Below, one piece after another: positions 9,547 through 17,177 of a stretch of 64,000 nt of DNA. The notes beneath the pieces were generated by a model. That model was not told where the DNA came from, made no database searches, and saw nothing but the letters and a program-made list of their open reading frames with translations. Source of the DNA: Saccharopolyspora_C sp040643635 (lineage in GTDB: Bacteria > Actinomycetota > Actinomycetes > Mycobacteriales > Pseudonocardiaceae); contig NZ_JBEYUS010000002.1 of NCBI RefSeq assembly GCF_040643635.1, forward strand, positions 62,001 through 126,000, read 5' to 3'. Position 1 is the first letter of the stretch, and each line of letters begins with the position of its first letter. The translations under genes were made by a program, and so were the position numbers.

Positions 9547-9687
9547 CGGCGGCACCCGACGAGGTGCCGCCGGGGTCGCGGGAGCGGGGCGGAGTGGCGG
9601 CAGCGCCACCCCGGCCCGCTCCGCCATGACCGCCGGATCGCGATCCGGCGGAGGTGCGGTCCCGCCTCCCGGTCCGGTCGGGAGGCG
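9547..9687. repeat. Run of four further inverted repeats between permease and dehydrogenase genes
   Basis: After the 9515-9537 hairpin come: CGGCGGCACC/GGTGCCGCCG (9547-9556 with 9563-9572); nested stems GGAGCGGG/CCCGCTCC (9581-9588 with 9615-9622) and GTGGCG/CGCCAC (9594-9599 with 9604-9609); a 20-bp palindrome at 9631-9650; and CGCCTCCCG/CGGGAGGCG (9663-9671 with 9679-9687). No gene fits in this 245-bp gap. Confidence 0.75.
9631..9650. promoter_or_regulatory. 20-bp perfect palindrome, candidate operator of the dehydrogenase gene
   Basis: CGCCGGATCGCGATCCGGCG reads the same on both strands, 105 bp before the dehydrogenase start. It could be an operator (for example for the nearby DeoR protein) or a structural element; no second copy was seen in the cassette. 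Confidence 0.4.
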
Positions 9688-9754
9688 AGGCGGGTACCTC
9701 GTGCAAGGAGCGAACGGGCGCGCCCGCCCGTTCGGGGAGAGGCGAGAGGAAAGG

Positions 9755-10765
9755 ATGGCCGGCATGCGTGCGGTCGTCGTCGAAGGACCCGGTCAGATCA
9801 CGGTCACCACGGTGCCCGATCCCACCCCGGGCCCGAACGATGTCGTGGTGGCGGTGGACGCCTGCGGGCTCTGCGGCACCGACCTCCACCTGGTGGACGG
9901 GGAGATCCCGGTGGTGAACTACCCGATCACCCCGGGCCACGAGCTGGCCGGCCGGGTGGTCGCGGTGGGCAGCGAGGTCACCCGCCTCGCCGAGGGCGAC
10001 GCCGTCGCGGTGGATCCGTCGCTGCCCTGCGGGGAGTGCCGGTACTGCCGCAAGGGCAAGGGCAACCTGTGCGAGCCGTGGCAGGCGATCGGCATCAGCT
10101 CGCCCGGTGGTGCCGCCGAGTACGTCAAGGTGCAGGCCAAAAAGTGCTACCCGCTGCCGGAGGGCATCTCGCCCACCGCGGCGGCGCTGATCGAGCCGCT
10201 GTCCTGCGCGGTGCACGGGCTGGACAAGGCCCCGCACGACCTCACCGACGACGTGCTGATCTACGGCGCGGGCACGATGGGGCTGCTGCTGGCGCAGCTG
10301 CTCAAGCGGGCCGGGGTGCGCAGCCTGTCGGTCGTGGACCGCAGGCAGGACCGGCTCGCGGTGGCCGAGTCGATGGGCGTGAGCGCGATCGCCACCGACG
10401 CCTCCGCGCTGGACGAGGCGGCCGAGGGCTGGGACCTGGTGGTGGACGCCACCGGCGTCATCGCCGCCATCGAGGACGGGCTGGGCCGGGTCCGCAAGGC
10501 GGGCACGTTCCTGCAGTTCGGCGTCGCGGACGCGGCGAAGACCGCGAACTTCTCCCCGTTCAAGGTCTACAACGAGGAGATCACCATCGTCGGTTCGATG
10601 GCGGTGCACAACAGCTTCGACCGGGCGCGGGACCTGCTGGTCGCGGGCGCGATCGACTCGGACGCGCTGATCACCAACACCGCGGGGCTGGACGACTACG
10701 CCGCCGCGCTGGAGGAGTTCCGCACCGGCACCGGCCTGAAGACGCTGGTCCTGCCCTCCAAGTGA
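9755..10765 (+). CDS. Zinc-dependent alcohol/polyol dehydrogenase (sorbitol-dehydrogenase-like MDR)
   Basis: 336 residues from ATG 9755; ATG 9764 is an alternative three codons on, and GAGAGGAAAGG precedes both. A medium-chain dehydrogenase oxidising a polyol to a ketose with NAD(P). The catalytic zinc ligand lies in 'DACGLCGTDLHL' and the GHE motif in 'TPGHELAGRV'. Four structural-zinc cysteines lie in 'LPCGECRYCRKGKGNLC'. The Rossmann motif is 'YGAGTMGLLLAQ'; the charged segment 'VVDRRQDR' after beta-2 suggests either NAD or NADP. Its position after the transporter suggests it oxidises the imported polyol. Exact substrate unknown. Confidence 0.88.
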   Translation: MAGMRAVVVEGPGQITVTTVPDPTPGPNDVVVAVDACGLCGTDLHLVDGEIPVVNYPITPGHELAGRVVAVGSEVTRLAEGDAVAVDPSLPCGECRYCRKGKGNLCEPWQAIGISSPGGAAEYVKVQAKKCYPLPEGISPTAAALIEPLSCAVHGLDKAPHDLTDDVLIYGAGTMGLLLAQLLKRAGVRSLSVVDRRQDRLAVAESMGVSAIATDASALDEAAEGWDLVVDATGVIAAIEDGLGRVRKAGTFLQFGVADAAKTANFSPFKVYNEEITIVGSMAVHNSFDRARDLLVAGAIDSDALITNTAGLDDYAAALEEFRTGTGLKTLVLPSK

Positions 10766-10847
10766 CGGCTTCCGCCACCGCCCGGCCCACCCCCGTCCGG
10801 CCGGGCGGCGGCGGACACCGAGCCCGCACCCGCGGACTCACCCGGGG

Positions 10848-10881
10848 GAACGGCCCGTCGGCCTGGTCGATCGGGCCGTTC
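10848..10881. terminator. Bidirectional terminator between convergent genes
   Basis: GAACGGCCC (10848-10856) pairs with GGGCCGTTC (10873-10881) across a 16-nt loop, between the dehydrogenase (plus) and the MFS gene (minus). It overlaps the MFS stop codon. Confidence 0.5.
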
Positions 10882-12028
10882 ACCCGGAGGTGAGGGTGCG
10901 GAGCCGGGGGAGGGCCGCGAGCAGTGCGAGCGCGGTGAGCGCGGCCGCCACCAGAACCGGCCCGAGCTCGCCCGCGCTCGTCGTGAGCGCCGCGGCCCCG
11001 GCTGCGGGACCGCCGACGGCCCCGACGTTCAACGCGGCCGTCGCGTACGCGCCGCCCAGCACCGGTGCCCCCGCGGCGAAGCGCAGCACCAGCGCGATCA
11101 GCGTGCCGCCCACGGCGAACGCCGCGGTGCCCTGCGCGAGCAGCAGCACCAGCAGCACCACCGGATGCGCGGCGAGCACCGCCAGCAGCACCCAGCCCAG
11201 CAGCAGGACCGGCCCTCCGACGGCGAGCACCACCCCGGGCCGCCGATCCGACAGCCGCCCGGCGAGCGCCACCCCCGCGGACGATCCGGCGCCGAACAGC
11301 ACCAGCGCGGGCGACACCCACCACTCCACCAGTCCGGCCGCCCCGGTGACCACCGGTGCCAGGAACGTGAACGCGGCGAACGTCCCCGCGTTCACCAGCG
11401 CGGCGAGCCCCATCGCCAGCGTCAGCCGCGGCACGCGGAGCTGCGCGAGCTCGGCCCGCAACCGCACCGCCGCCGCGTCCGCGCCCCCGCCGGGCACGCC
11501 GCGGGCGACGCCCAGCGCCGCGGGCGCGCACAGCAGCGCGACGACCCAGAACGGTGCCCGCCAGCCGAACGCCGCGCCGAGCAGCGCACCCGACGGCACG
11601 CCCACCACGGTGGCGACCGTCGTCCCGGACAGCAGCACCGCCAGCGCCCGGCCCTGCCGGTCCGCGGGGACCGACCGGGTCGCGGTGCTCAGCGCGACCG
11701 CCAGGAAACCGGCGTTCGCCAGCGCGGCCACCACCCGGGTGCCGAACAGCACCGGGAACGCGGCCGTGAGCGCGCCGACCACGTGGCAGCCCGCGAAGAC
11801 CAGCAGGCAGGCCAGCAGCGCCCACCGGGCCGACCGGCGGCGGGCGAGGACCGCCATCGCGGGCGCGCCCACCACCATGCCGGCGGCGAACGCCGAGGTC
11901 AGCAGGCCCGCGGACCCGATCGGGACGCCGAGATCGGCGGCGATGTCCGGCACCAGGCCGGCGAGCATGAATTCCGAGGTGCCCATGGCGAACATGGCCA
12001 GGGCGAGCAGGGGCAGGACGAGCGGCAT
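10880..12028 (-). CDS. MFS exporter, Cmx/CmrA chloramphenicol-efflux type
   Basis: 382 residues, about 12 membrane segments. The N-terminus 'LLALAMFAMGTSEFMLAGLV' followed by 'LGVPIGSAGLLTSAFAAGMV' is the signature of the Cmx/CmrA family of proton-driven drug exporters. The motif-A region is 'VLARRRSARWALL'. It probably exports chloramphenicol or an unrelated small amphipathic compound; drug specificity cannot be read from sequence. It is convergent with the dehydrogenase gene, and 472 bp upstream (12029-12500) are non-coding, holding a degenerate copy of the dispersed repeat. Confidence 0.82.
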   Translation of the reverse strand: MPLVLPLLALAMFAMGTSEFMLAGLVPDIAADLGVPIGSAGLLTSAFAAGMVVGAPAMAVLARRRSARWALLACLLVFAGCHVVGALTAAFPVLFGTRVVAALANAGFLAVALSTATRSVPADRQGRALAVLLSGTTVATVVGVPSGALLGAAFGWRAPFWVVALLCAPAALGVARGVPGGGADAAAVRLRAELAQLRVPRLTLAMGLAALVNAGTFAAFTFLAPVVTGAAGLVEWWVSPALVLFGAGSSAGVALAGRLSDRRPGVVLAVGGPVLLLGWVLLAVLAAHPVVLLVLLLAQGTAAFAVGGTLIALVLRFAAGAPVLGGAYATAALNVGAVGGPAAGAAALTTSAGELGPVLVAAALTALALLAALPRLRTLTSG

Positions 12029-12273
12029 CGAGGACTCCGGAACGAGCGGACGAGGACGGGACGTCTCGTGACCGCGTCAGCCGGAACGCGCGAACCGGGC
12101 GGCCCGCGGGTGCGGCGGGCCGCTCCGGTGCGCAGCGGCGCCGAGTGCTCGGGCCCGCCGGACGTTCGGGCGAGCCGGACGTTCGGCGGGCGCCGGATGC
12201 CTCGGGGCGCTGCGTTGCTCAGGGGCGCGTGCTCACCGCCCGTCTCTGAACCTGCCCGGCGGGTCGTGTCGGT

Positions 12274-12343
12274 GTCCTGTCAGCGGCGAAGCGCTGAGCA
12301 GCGACCACCCAAGACATCGGCACCGCCGCTGAGGTTCCGCCAC
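12274..12343 (-). repeat. Dispersed intergenic element, copy A (internally deleted, about 70 bp)
   Basis: Read on the minus strand it starts GTGGCGGAACCTCAGC, jumps straight to GGCGGTGCCG, and ends with the conserved TCAGCG-CTTCGCCGCTGACAGGAC segment. The hairpin core of the full copies is missing. The rest of the 12029-12500 gap has only short GC-rich repeats such as two copies of GCCGGACGTTCGG. Confidence 0.75.
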
Positions 12344-12500
12344 CCGAGCACTACGCGGCAGAAGTGGCGAGAACAGGCGGTCAGGGGTGCTGGGGGCTGA
12401 CGGCGGTACCGGCAACCCCCACCTCGGACGCTTCGGGGCTCGACATGCCGCGCACGCTACTCGACGGCGGGTGCGGGACCGCAACCCGTTTTCGGTGCGG

Positions 12501-14207
12501 CTAGGGCGCGGAGTCCGGTGCGGGGGAGCGCCGCTCGGGCGGCGCGATCACGTCCACCTGGGTCACCTGGGGCACCTGCGCCGTCCGGCCGCCGTCCGGT
12601 TCCCGGTCCGCGCCGCCCTGCTCCGGTGGCTCCTCCGGACCCGGGCCGCCCCGGAAGCGGTTCAGCCCCAGCGGGTCGAACCGCACCAGCGACAGCGCGG
12701 CGAGCACCGCGGCGGCGACCCCGACCGCGACGAACGGCCAGTTGTACATCGCCTGCTCGCCGTCCGGGTAGTACGCCAGCACCAGCACCACCGAGGCACC
12801 CACCACGTAGGACAGCGCCCGCGGCGTCCACCGCAGCGCGCAGCCCAGCGCCACGCTCCAGGTCAGGTACCAGGGCAGCACCACCGGGGAGAGCAGCGCG
12901 GCGGCGAGCAGCGCGATCGCGGCCCGGCGCACCGCGGTGGTGCCGCCGTCCTGCGCGCGCCACCACTGCCACACCAGCACCCCGGCCAGCGCCAGCGAGC
13001 CGAGGGTGCGGCCGACCTCGACGAACGGGCCGCGGTCGACCTCGACGAACAGCGACACCAGCCCGTGCACGGCCTGGCCGATGCCGGTCGGCGCGGACAG
13101 GTAGTTCACGATCATGCCGGGCGCGGAGAGCGCGGGCAGCCAGCCGAACCCGACCTTCGCCAGCGCCATGCACGCGGCGAACACCGGCACGAAGATCGCC
13201 ACCGAGGCGGTGCCCGCCCGCAGCAGCCGCTGCCAGCGGTTGCCCGGCAGCCGCGCCGCCCAGATCCACACCAGGAACGGCAGCGCCACCCCGGCCGTCG
13301 CCTTGATCGCCATCGCCAGCGTGACCAGCGCGATCCCGCTCTTGTGCCTGCCGCGCAGCATCAGCAGCGTGCCCATCGCCAGCAGGCCGATCATGAGCAT
13401 GTCGTTGTGCGGCCCGCCGACGAGGTGCACCACCGTCATCGGACTGGCCGCGACGAGCCACAGCGCCACCGGCAACCGGCCCCCGAGTTCACGGACCAGA
13501 CCCGGCAATGCGAAGATCAACAAGACCAGGCCGCAGAGCAGCACCAGGCGCATCACGATGACACTCGAGATCATGCCGTCGCCGGCGATCAGGATGACGC
13601 CCTTGGCGATGCCCATGAACAGCGGCCCGTACGGGGCCGGCGTGGTCTGCCACGTCGGGTGCACGTTGTCCGGGATCGGCCCGGTCAGCGTCGACGGCCC
13701 GACCGCGTAGGGATCGATCCCGTGCAGCGCGAGCAGGCCTTGGCCCAGGTAGCTGTAGACGTCCCTGGTGAACAGCGGCGGGGTGATCAGCATCGGCGCG
13801 ATCCACGCGGCCGTCGCCGCCAGCACGCCCCGCGCGTCCACCAGCTCCGCCAGCACCCCGCGGCCCAGCCGCACCCACGCCCACACCAGCACGCCGAAAC
13901 CGGTGTAGAGCACGGCCAGCGCGAGATCGCGTCCGTGGCCGTAGCGCATCGCGGACAGCGGGCCGGAACCGAGGATCGGGTCGTGCACGAGCACGCCCGC
14001 ACCGCCGAACGAACCGGCCAGCAGCAGCAGCGAACCGATCGCTCCGAGGGCGATGGTCCGCAGCGGTAATCGCCTGCTGCGGGTGCTCAGCTCGCGCGCT
14101 GCCTCGCCGGTGGGGCGAGCAGTGCTCGGGACGGGGGCTCCGGCGCCGTTCCGGCCCAGGGGGGCCTCGGTCGCGGCGCCCGGCTCGGTGGGCGGGCTCG
14201 GGGGCAT
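12501..14207 (-). CDS. mptA: Polyprenol-phosphomannose-dependent alpha-1,6-mannosyltransferase (MptA/MptB family)
   Basis: 568 residues from the ATG at 14207, which has GGAG 6 nt upstream; an ATG at 14219 is in the same frame. A GT-C membrane glycosyltransferase with a polar N-terminal tail, then about 12 membrane segments. The family motif 'FTRDVYSYLGQG', with the catalytic Asp in an external loop, is near residue 155, and 'GGPHNDMLMIGLLAMGT' follows later. These enzymes extend the mannan backbone of lipomannan/lipoarabinomannan-type glycolipids. The neighbouring pknL-type kinase, Rv2175c-like and idsA2-like genes match the Rv2174 (mptA) locus, so MptA rather than MptB is favoured by context. 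The C-terminal 60 residues are polar. Confidence 0.85.
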   Translation of the reverse strand: MPPSPPTEPGAATEAPLGRNGAGAPVPSTARPTGEAARELSTRSRRLPLRTIALGAIGSLLLLAGSFGGAGVLVHDPILGSGPLSAMRYGHGRDLALAVLYTGFGVLVWAWVRLGRGVLAELVDARGVLAATAAWIAPMLITPPLFTRDVYSYLGQGLLALHGIDPYAVGPSTLTGPIPDNVHPTWQTTPAPYGPLFMGIAKGVILIAGDGMISSVIVMRLVLLCGLVLLIFALPGLVRELGGRLPVALWLVAASPMTVVHLVGGPHNDMLMIGLLAMGTLLMLRGRHKSGIALVTLAMAIKATAGVALPFLVWIWAARLPGNRWQRLLRAGTASVAIFVPVFAACMALAKVGFGWLPALSAPGMIVNYLSAPTGIGQAVHGLVSLFVEVDRGPFVEVGRTLGSLALAGVLVWQWWRAQDGGTTAVRRAAIALLAAALLSPVVLPWYLTWSVALGCALRWTPRALSYVVGASVVLVLAYYPDGEQAMYNWPFVAVGVAAAVLAALSLVRFDPLGLNRFRGGPGPEEPPEQGGADREPDGGRTAQVPQVTQVDVIAPPERRSPAPDSAP

Positions 14208-14251
14208 CGTGCGCTCCATGTTTCCACACGGTGATCCGCCGCCGGGCGGGA

Positions 14252-14290
14252 CCGGCCCCGGTTGACCACTTCGTGATCAACCGGGGCCGG
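14252..14290 (-). terminator. Very strong hairpin between pknL-type gene and mptA
   Basis: CCGGCCCCGGTTGA (14252-14265) pairs perfectly with TCAACCGGGGCCGG (14277-14290), and an inner CAC/GTG extends the stem around a TTC loop. It lies just behind the kinase gene stop, so mptA is probably insulated from kinase transcription. Confidence 0.75.
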
Positions 14291-14313
14291 GTGAACGCAT
14301 GATCAAACCCGGG

Positions 14314-16320
14314 TCACAGCGCCGTGACGCCGACCGTCGAACCCGGCTCCACCTTGCTGCCCGCGAGCGGCAGCTGGCCCAGGATCATGCTGTCGGGGCG
14401 CTCGAAGAACGAGTGCACCTCCAGCGTCAGCCCGAGCGCCGCCAGCTCCTGCTGCGCGTCCTGGGTGCGCTTGCCGTTGAGGTCGGGCACCGTCACCGCG
14501 TTGGACAGCACCACGCCCACCCGGGGCTTGCCGGACAGCTTCACGACCGTCTCCGGCGCCGGATCGGTGGTGATCACGTGGTCGCCCTCGACGTTGGAGT
14601 CGAACTGCCTGCCCGCCTCGTACGGTTCGAACCCGGCGGCGATGAGCGCGGCGAACGCCTCGTCCTTGCTCGCCCCGGTCACGTCCGGCACCGGCACCGG
14701 CGGCGGGCCCTTGCTGACCACGATCCGCACCGTCGAGCTGATCGGCAGTTCGGTGCCCGGGCCCGGGTCGACGCCGAGCACCGCGCCTTCCGGCACCTCG
14801 GTGTCGTACTGGTCGGCGGAAGCGTCGCGCTCGGGGCGCAGCGATGCGTCGCGCAGCGCCTGCTGCGCCTGCTCCAGGTCGGTGCCCTTGGCGATGTCGG
14901 GCACCTTCGGCTTGCCCAGCGACACCACCAGCTCCACCGACTGGCCGCTGAGGATGCGCGCGCCCTGCTTCGGCGAGGAGCTGATGACGACGCCCGCGGG
15001 CACCTCGTCGTCGAGCTGCCTGCTGATCTCGGCGCTGAGGTCGGCGCCGCGCAGCACCTGCTGGGCGACCTGCTCGGTCTCGCCGGTCACCCGCGGCACC
15101 TGGATGTAGCGGCCGCTGCCCATCCACCAGGCGGTGCCGCCGATCAGGCCCGCGACCACCAGGATCGCCAGCGTGATCAGCGCGAACCGGCGGCCGCCGC
15201 GCTTGCGCTCCTGCTCGTGGCGCTCGGCGGGCGACGGGCGCACCGCCGCGATCTCGTGCGTGGTCTCCTCGGGAGCGGGCGGGCGCGGCATCGCGCGGGT
15301 CCCACGGGGTCCGCCGGAGTGGTCGTAGGCGTCGGGCACCGAGGCCTCGGTGATGGGCGCGATCCGCTCCGTCGGCGGCCCGCCCGGATCGGCCGAGACC
15401 ATCTCGGTGCGCTGTTCGGACACCGGCACCGGGACCGGCACCGGGCGCAGCCCCAGCTCGGCGCTGATCCGCTCCAGCTCGCGCAGGAACGCCGCCGCGT
15501 CGTCCGGTCGGCCCGCCGGGTCCCGCCGGGTGGCGCGCAGCACCAGGTCGTCGATCGCGGGCGGCAGTTCCGGGGTGATCTCGCTCGGCGGCGGGACGTC
15601 GGCGTTCACGTGCTGGTAGGCCACCGACAGCGCGGTGTCCCCGGCGAACGGCGGACGCCCGGTCAGCAGCTCGTACAGCACCACACCGGCCGAGTACACG
15701 TCGGTGCGCGCATCCGCGTCCCCGGTCGTCACCTGCTCCGGGGACAGGTAGGCGACGGTGCCGAGGATGACGTTGCCGGTGGTGCTGCCCGCCGACGCGG
15801 TCGCCCGCACCAGGCCGAAGTCGGCGACCCGCACCGAACCGTCCAGCCCGACCAGCACGTTCTCCGGTTTGATGTCGCGGTGCACCATGCCCGCGTGGTG
15901 CGCGGCCGCCAGCGCCGAGAGCATCGGGCGCAGCACGCTCACCGCCATCGGCAGCGGCAGCGCGCCCTGCTCCAGCAGCACCTCCCGCAGCGTGCAGCCC
16001 TCCACGAGCTGCATCACCAGGTACACCCGGTCCCCGTCGACCTCCCGGTCCACGCCCTGGTCGTAGACGGCGACGACGGACGGGTGGTGCAGCCGGGCCG
16101 CGGACCGCGCCTCCAGCTCGAAGCGCTCCACGAACGACGGGTTCGCCGAGTAGTGCGAATCCATCACCTTGAGCGCGACCGGCCGGTCCAGCCGGGTGTC
16201 CAGCCCCCGGTAGACGACGGACATGCCGCCGCGCGCGATGACCGAATCCACGCGGTAGCGGCGCTCCAGCATGGTCCCGACGAGCTCCGAGCCGCCGCCG
16301 GGTCGTGTTTCAGGAGTCAT
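14314..16320 (-). CDS. pknL: Serine/threonine protein kinase with four PASTA domains (at the pknL locus)
   Basis: 668 residues. Cytoplasmic kinase domain: Gly-rich loop 'ARGGMSVVYRG' (29-39), catalytic Lys51, HRD at 147-149 (Asp149), DFG at 167-169, 'GTVAYLSPEQ' activation loop. A Pro-rich juxtamembrane linker leads to one membrane helix (about 379-400). Outside are four PASTA repeats (about 404-668), which bind peptidoglycan fragments or lipid II. It is divergent from the Rv2175c-like gene, a known PknL substrate in M. tuberculosis. Mycobacterial PknL (about 400 aa) has no PASTA tail, so this is a longer, PknB-like architecture at the pknL locus. The symbol rests on position. Confidence 0.9.
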   Translation of the reverse strand: MTPETRPGGGSELVGTMLERRYRVDSVIARGGMSVVYRGLDTRLDRPVALKVMDSHYSANPSFVERFELEARSAARLHHPSVVAVYDQGVDREVDGDRVYLVMQLVEGCTLREVLLEQGALPLPMAVSVLRPMLSALAAAHHAGMVHRDIKPENVLVGLDGSVRVADFGLVRATASAGSTTGNVILGTVAYLSPEQVTTGDADARTDVYSAGVVLYELLTGRPPFAGDTALSVAYQHVNADVPPPSEITPELPPAIDDLVLRATRRDPAGRPDDAAAFLRELERISAELGLRPVPVPVPVSEQRTEMVSADPGGPPTERIAPITEASVPDAYDHSGGPRGTRAMPRPPAPEETTHEIAAVRPSPAERHEQERKRGGRRFALITLAILVVAGLIGGTAWWMGSGRYIQVPRVTGETEQVAQQVLRGADLSAEISRQLDDEVPAGVVISSSPKQGARILSGQSVELVVSLGKPKVPDIAKGTDLEQAQQALRDASLRPERDASADQYDTEVPEGAVLGVDPGPGTELPISSTVRIVVSKGPPPVPVPDVTGASKDEAFAALIAAGFEPYEAGRQFDSNVEGDHVITTDPAPETVVKLSGKPRVGVVLSNAVTVPDLNGKRTQDAQQELAALGLTLEVHSFFERPDSMILGQLPLAGSKVEPGSTVGVTAL

Positions 16321-16482
16321 GGTGTGTCCGCCAACCGCCGGGATTCCGCTTGCCTGCGACGATTGTTCCAGGGCTCGTCACCGCGCCGTCGCCCGGTGGG
16401 TCGCGGTGGGCGTCGTGCACCGGATCGATGATGACCCTTCCGGGGCACGCTCGCGGCGGGGCGTTGTGGCATCGTGTTCAAG

Positions 16483-16848
16483 GTGAGTGCTATCCCCGCT
16501 GCCCCGGATGTGCTTGCTCCAGATGTGGAGATGACACCGCTGCCCGACGTCGCAGAACGTCTGGGCCTGGTGGTGACCCGGGTGCACCAGCTGATCCGTG
16601 ACGGCCACCTGCTCGCCATGCGTCGCGACGGCATCCTCGTCGTCCCCGCCGCGTTCCTCACCGAGACCGCGGTGGTGAAGGGGCTGGGTGGCACGATCAC
16701 CCTGCTCCGCGACAACGGCTACAACGAGGACGAGATCCTCACCTGGCTGTTCACCCCGGACGATTCGCTCCCCGGCACGCCCATCGAGGCGTTGCGCGGC
16801 GACCGCGGTCGCGAGGTGAAGCGAAGGGCGCAGGCGATGGGCTTCTAG
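16483..16848 (+). CDS. Rv2175c-like DNA-binding protein
   Basis: 121 residues from GTG 16483, which has CATCGT 7 nt upstream as a possible leaderless -10; GTG 16474 is an alternative. The winged-helix region is 'LPDVAERLGLVVTRVHQLIRDGHLLAMRRDGILVVPA', and the C-terminal helical domain ends in 'REVKRRAQAMGF'. M. tuberculosis Rv2175c binds DNA and loses binding when phosphorylated by PknL on an N-terminal Thr. The short N-terminus here has one Thr (EMTPLPDV), a plausible phosphosite. It lies divergently 160 bp from the kinase gene. Two hairpins follow. Confidence 0.88.
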   Translation: MSAIPAAPDVLAPDVEMTPLPDVAERLGLVVTRVHQLIRDGHLLAMRRDGILVVPAAFLTETAVVKGLGGTITLLRDNGYNEDEILTWLFTPDDSLPGTPIEALRGDRGREVKRRAQAMGF

Positions 16849-16882
16849 GCCACCGCGGCGGGCGCCACCGGCCCCGCGCGCT

Positions 16883-16904
16883 TCCGGACCGTCGGCGGTC
16901 CGGA
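16883..16904 (+). terminator. First hairpin after the Rv2175c-like gene
   Basis: TCCGGACCG and CGGTCCGGA form a perfect 9-bp stem with a 4-nt loop, 35 bp after the stop. Confidence 0.5.
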
Positions 16905-16937
16905 GAGATGAACCACAGCCGACATCCGTTCCACTCC

Positions 16938-16980
16938 GGTGCCGGGTCGCTCCTGCGAGCGGCCCGGCACCGTCGTTTTC
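16938..16980 (+). terminator. Intrinsic terminator after the Rv2175c-like gene
   Basis: GGTGCCGGG/CCCGGCACC plus inner CGCTC/GAGCG form a long stem with loop CTGC, followed by GTCGTTTTC. This is the clearest T-tailed terminator in the window. Confidence 0.75.
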
Positions 16981-17080
16981 GCCGGGCAGCGCGCCGCACT
17001 CGCCGTGCCGTCCGCCGGCGCGCCGGGGAGTTCGTTCACCGAATGGGCCCCGTGATTGAAACGTGATTTCACATTCGGAT

Positions 17081-17098
17081 GTTCTCCTGGGGGAGAAC
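17081..17098. promoter_or_regulatory. Inverted repeat upstream of the VanZ-like gene
   Basis: GTTCTCC (17081-17087) and GGAGAAC (17092-17098) with a 4-nt spacer lie about 80 bp before the VanZ-like start. A possible operator; nothing else supports it. Confidence 0.3.
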
Positions 17099-17177
17099 TC
17101 GGAACGCATCGCCGCGCCCGCGCTTCGCGCAGCAGCGGCGATCGGGCGCGGCCGGACCAGGAAGGTCAGGTCGACAG

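Noticed and set aside
5226..10800. Dedicated ATPase gene of the polyol transporter
   Set aside because: No Walker A/LSGGQ-containing frame exists in or next to the cassette.
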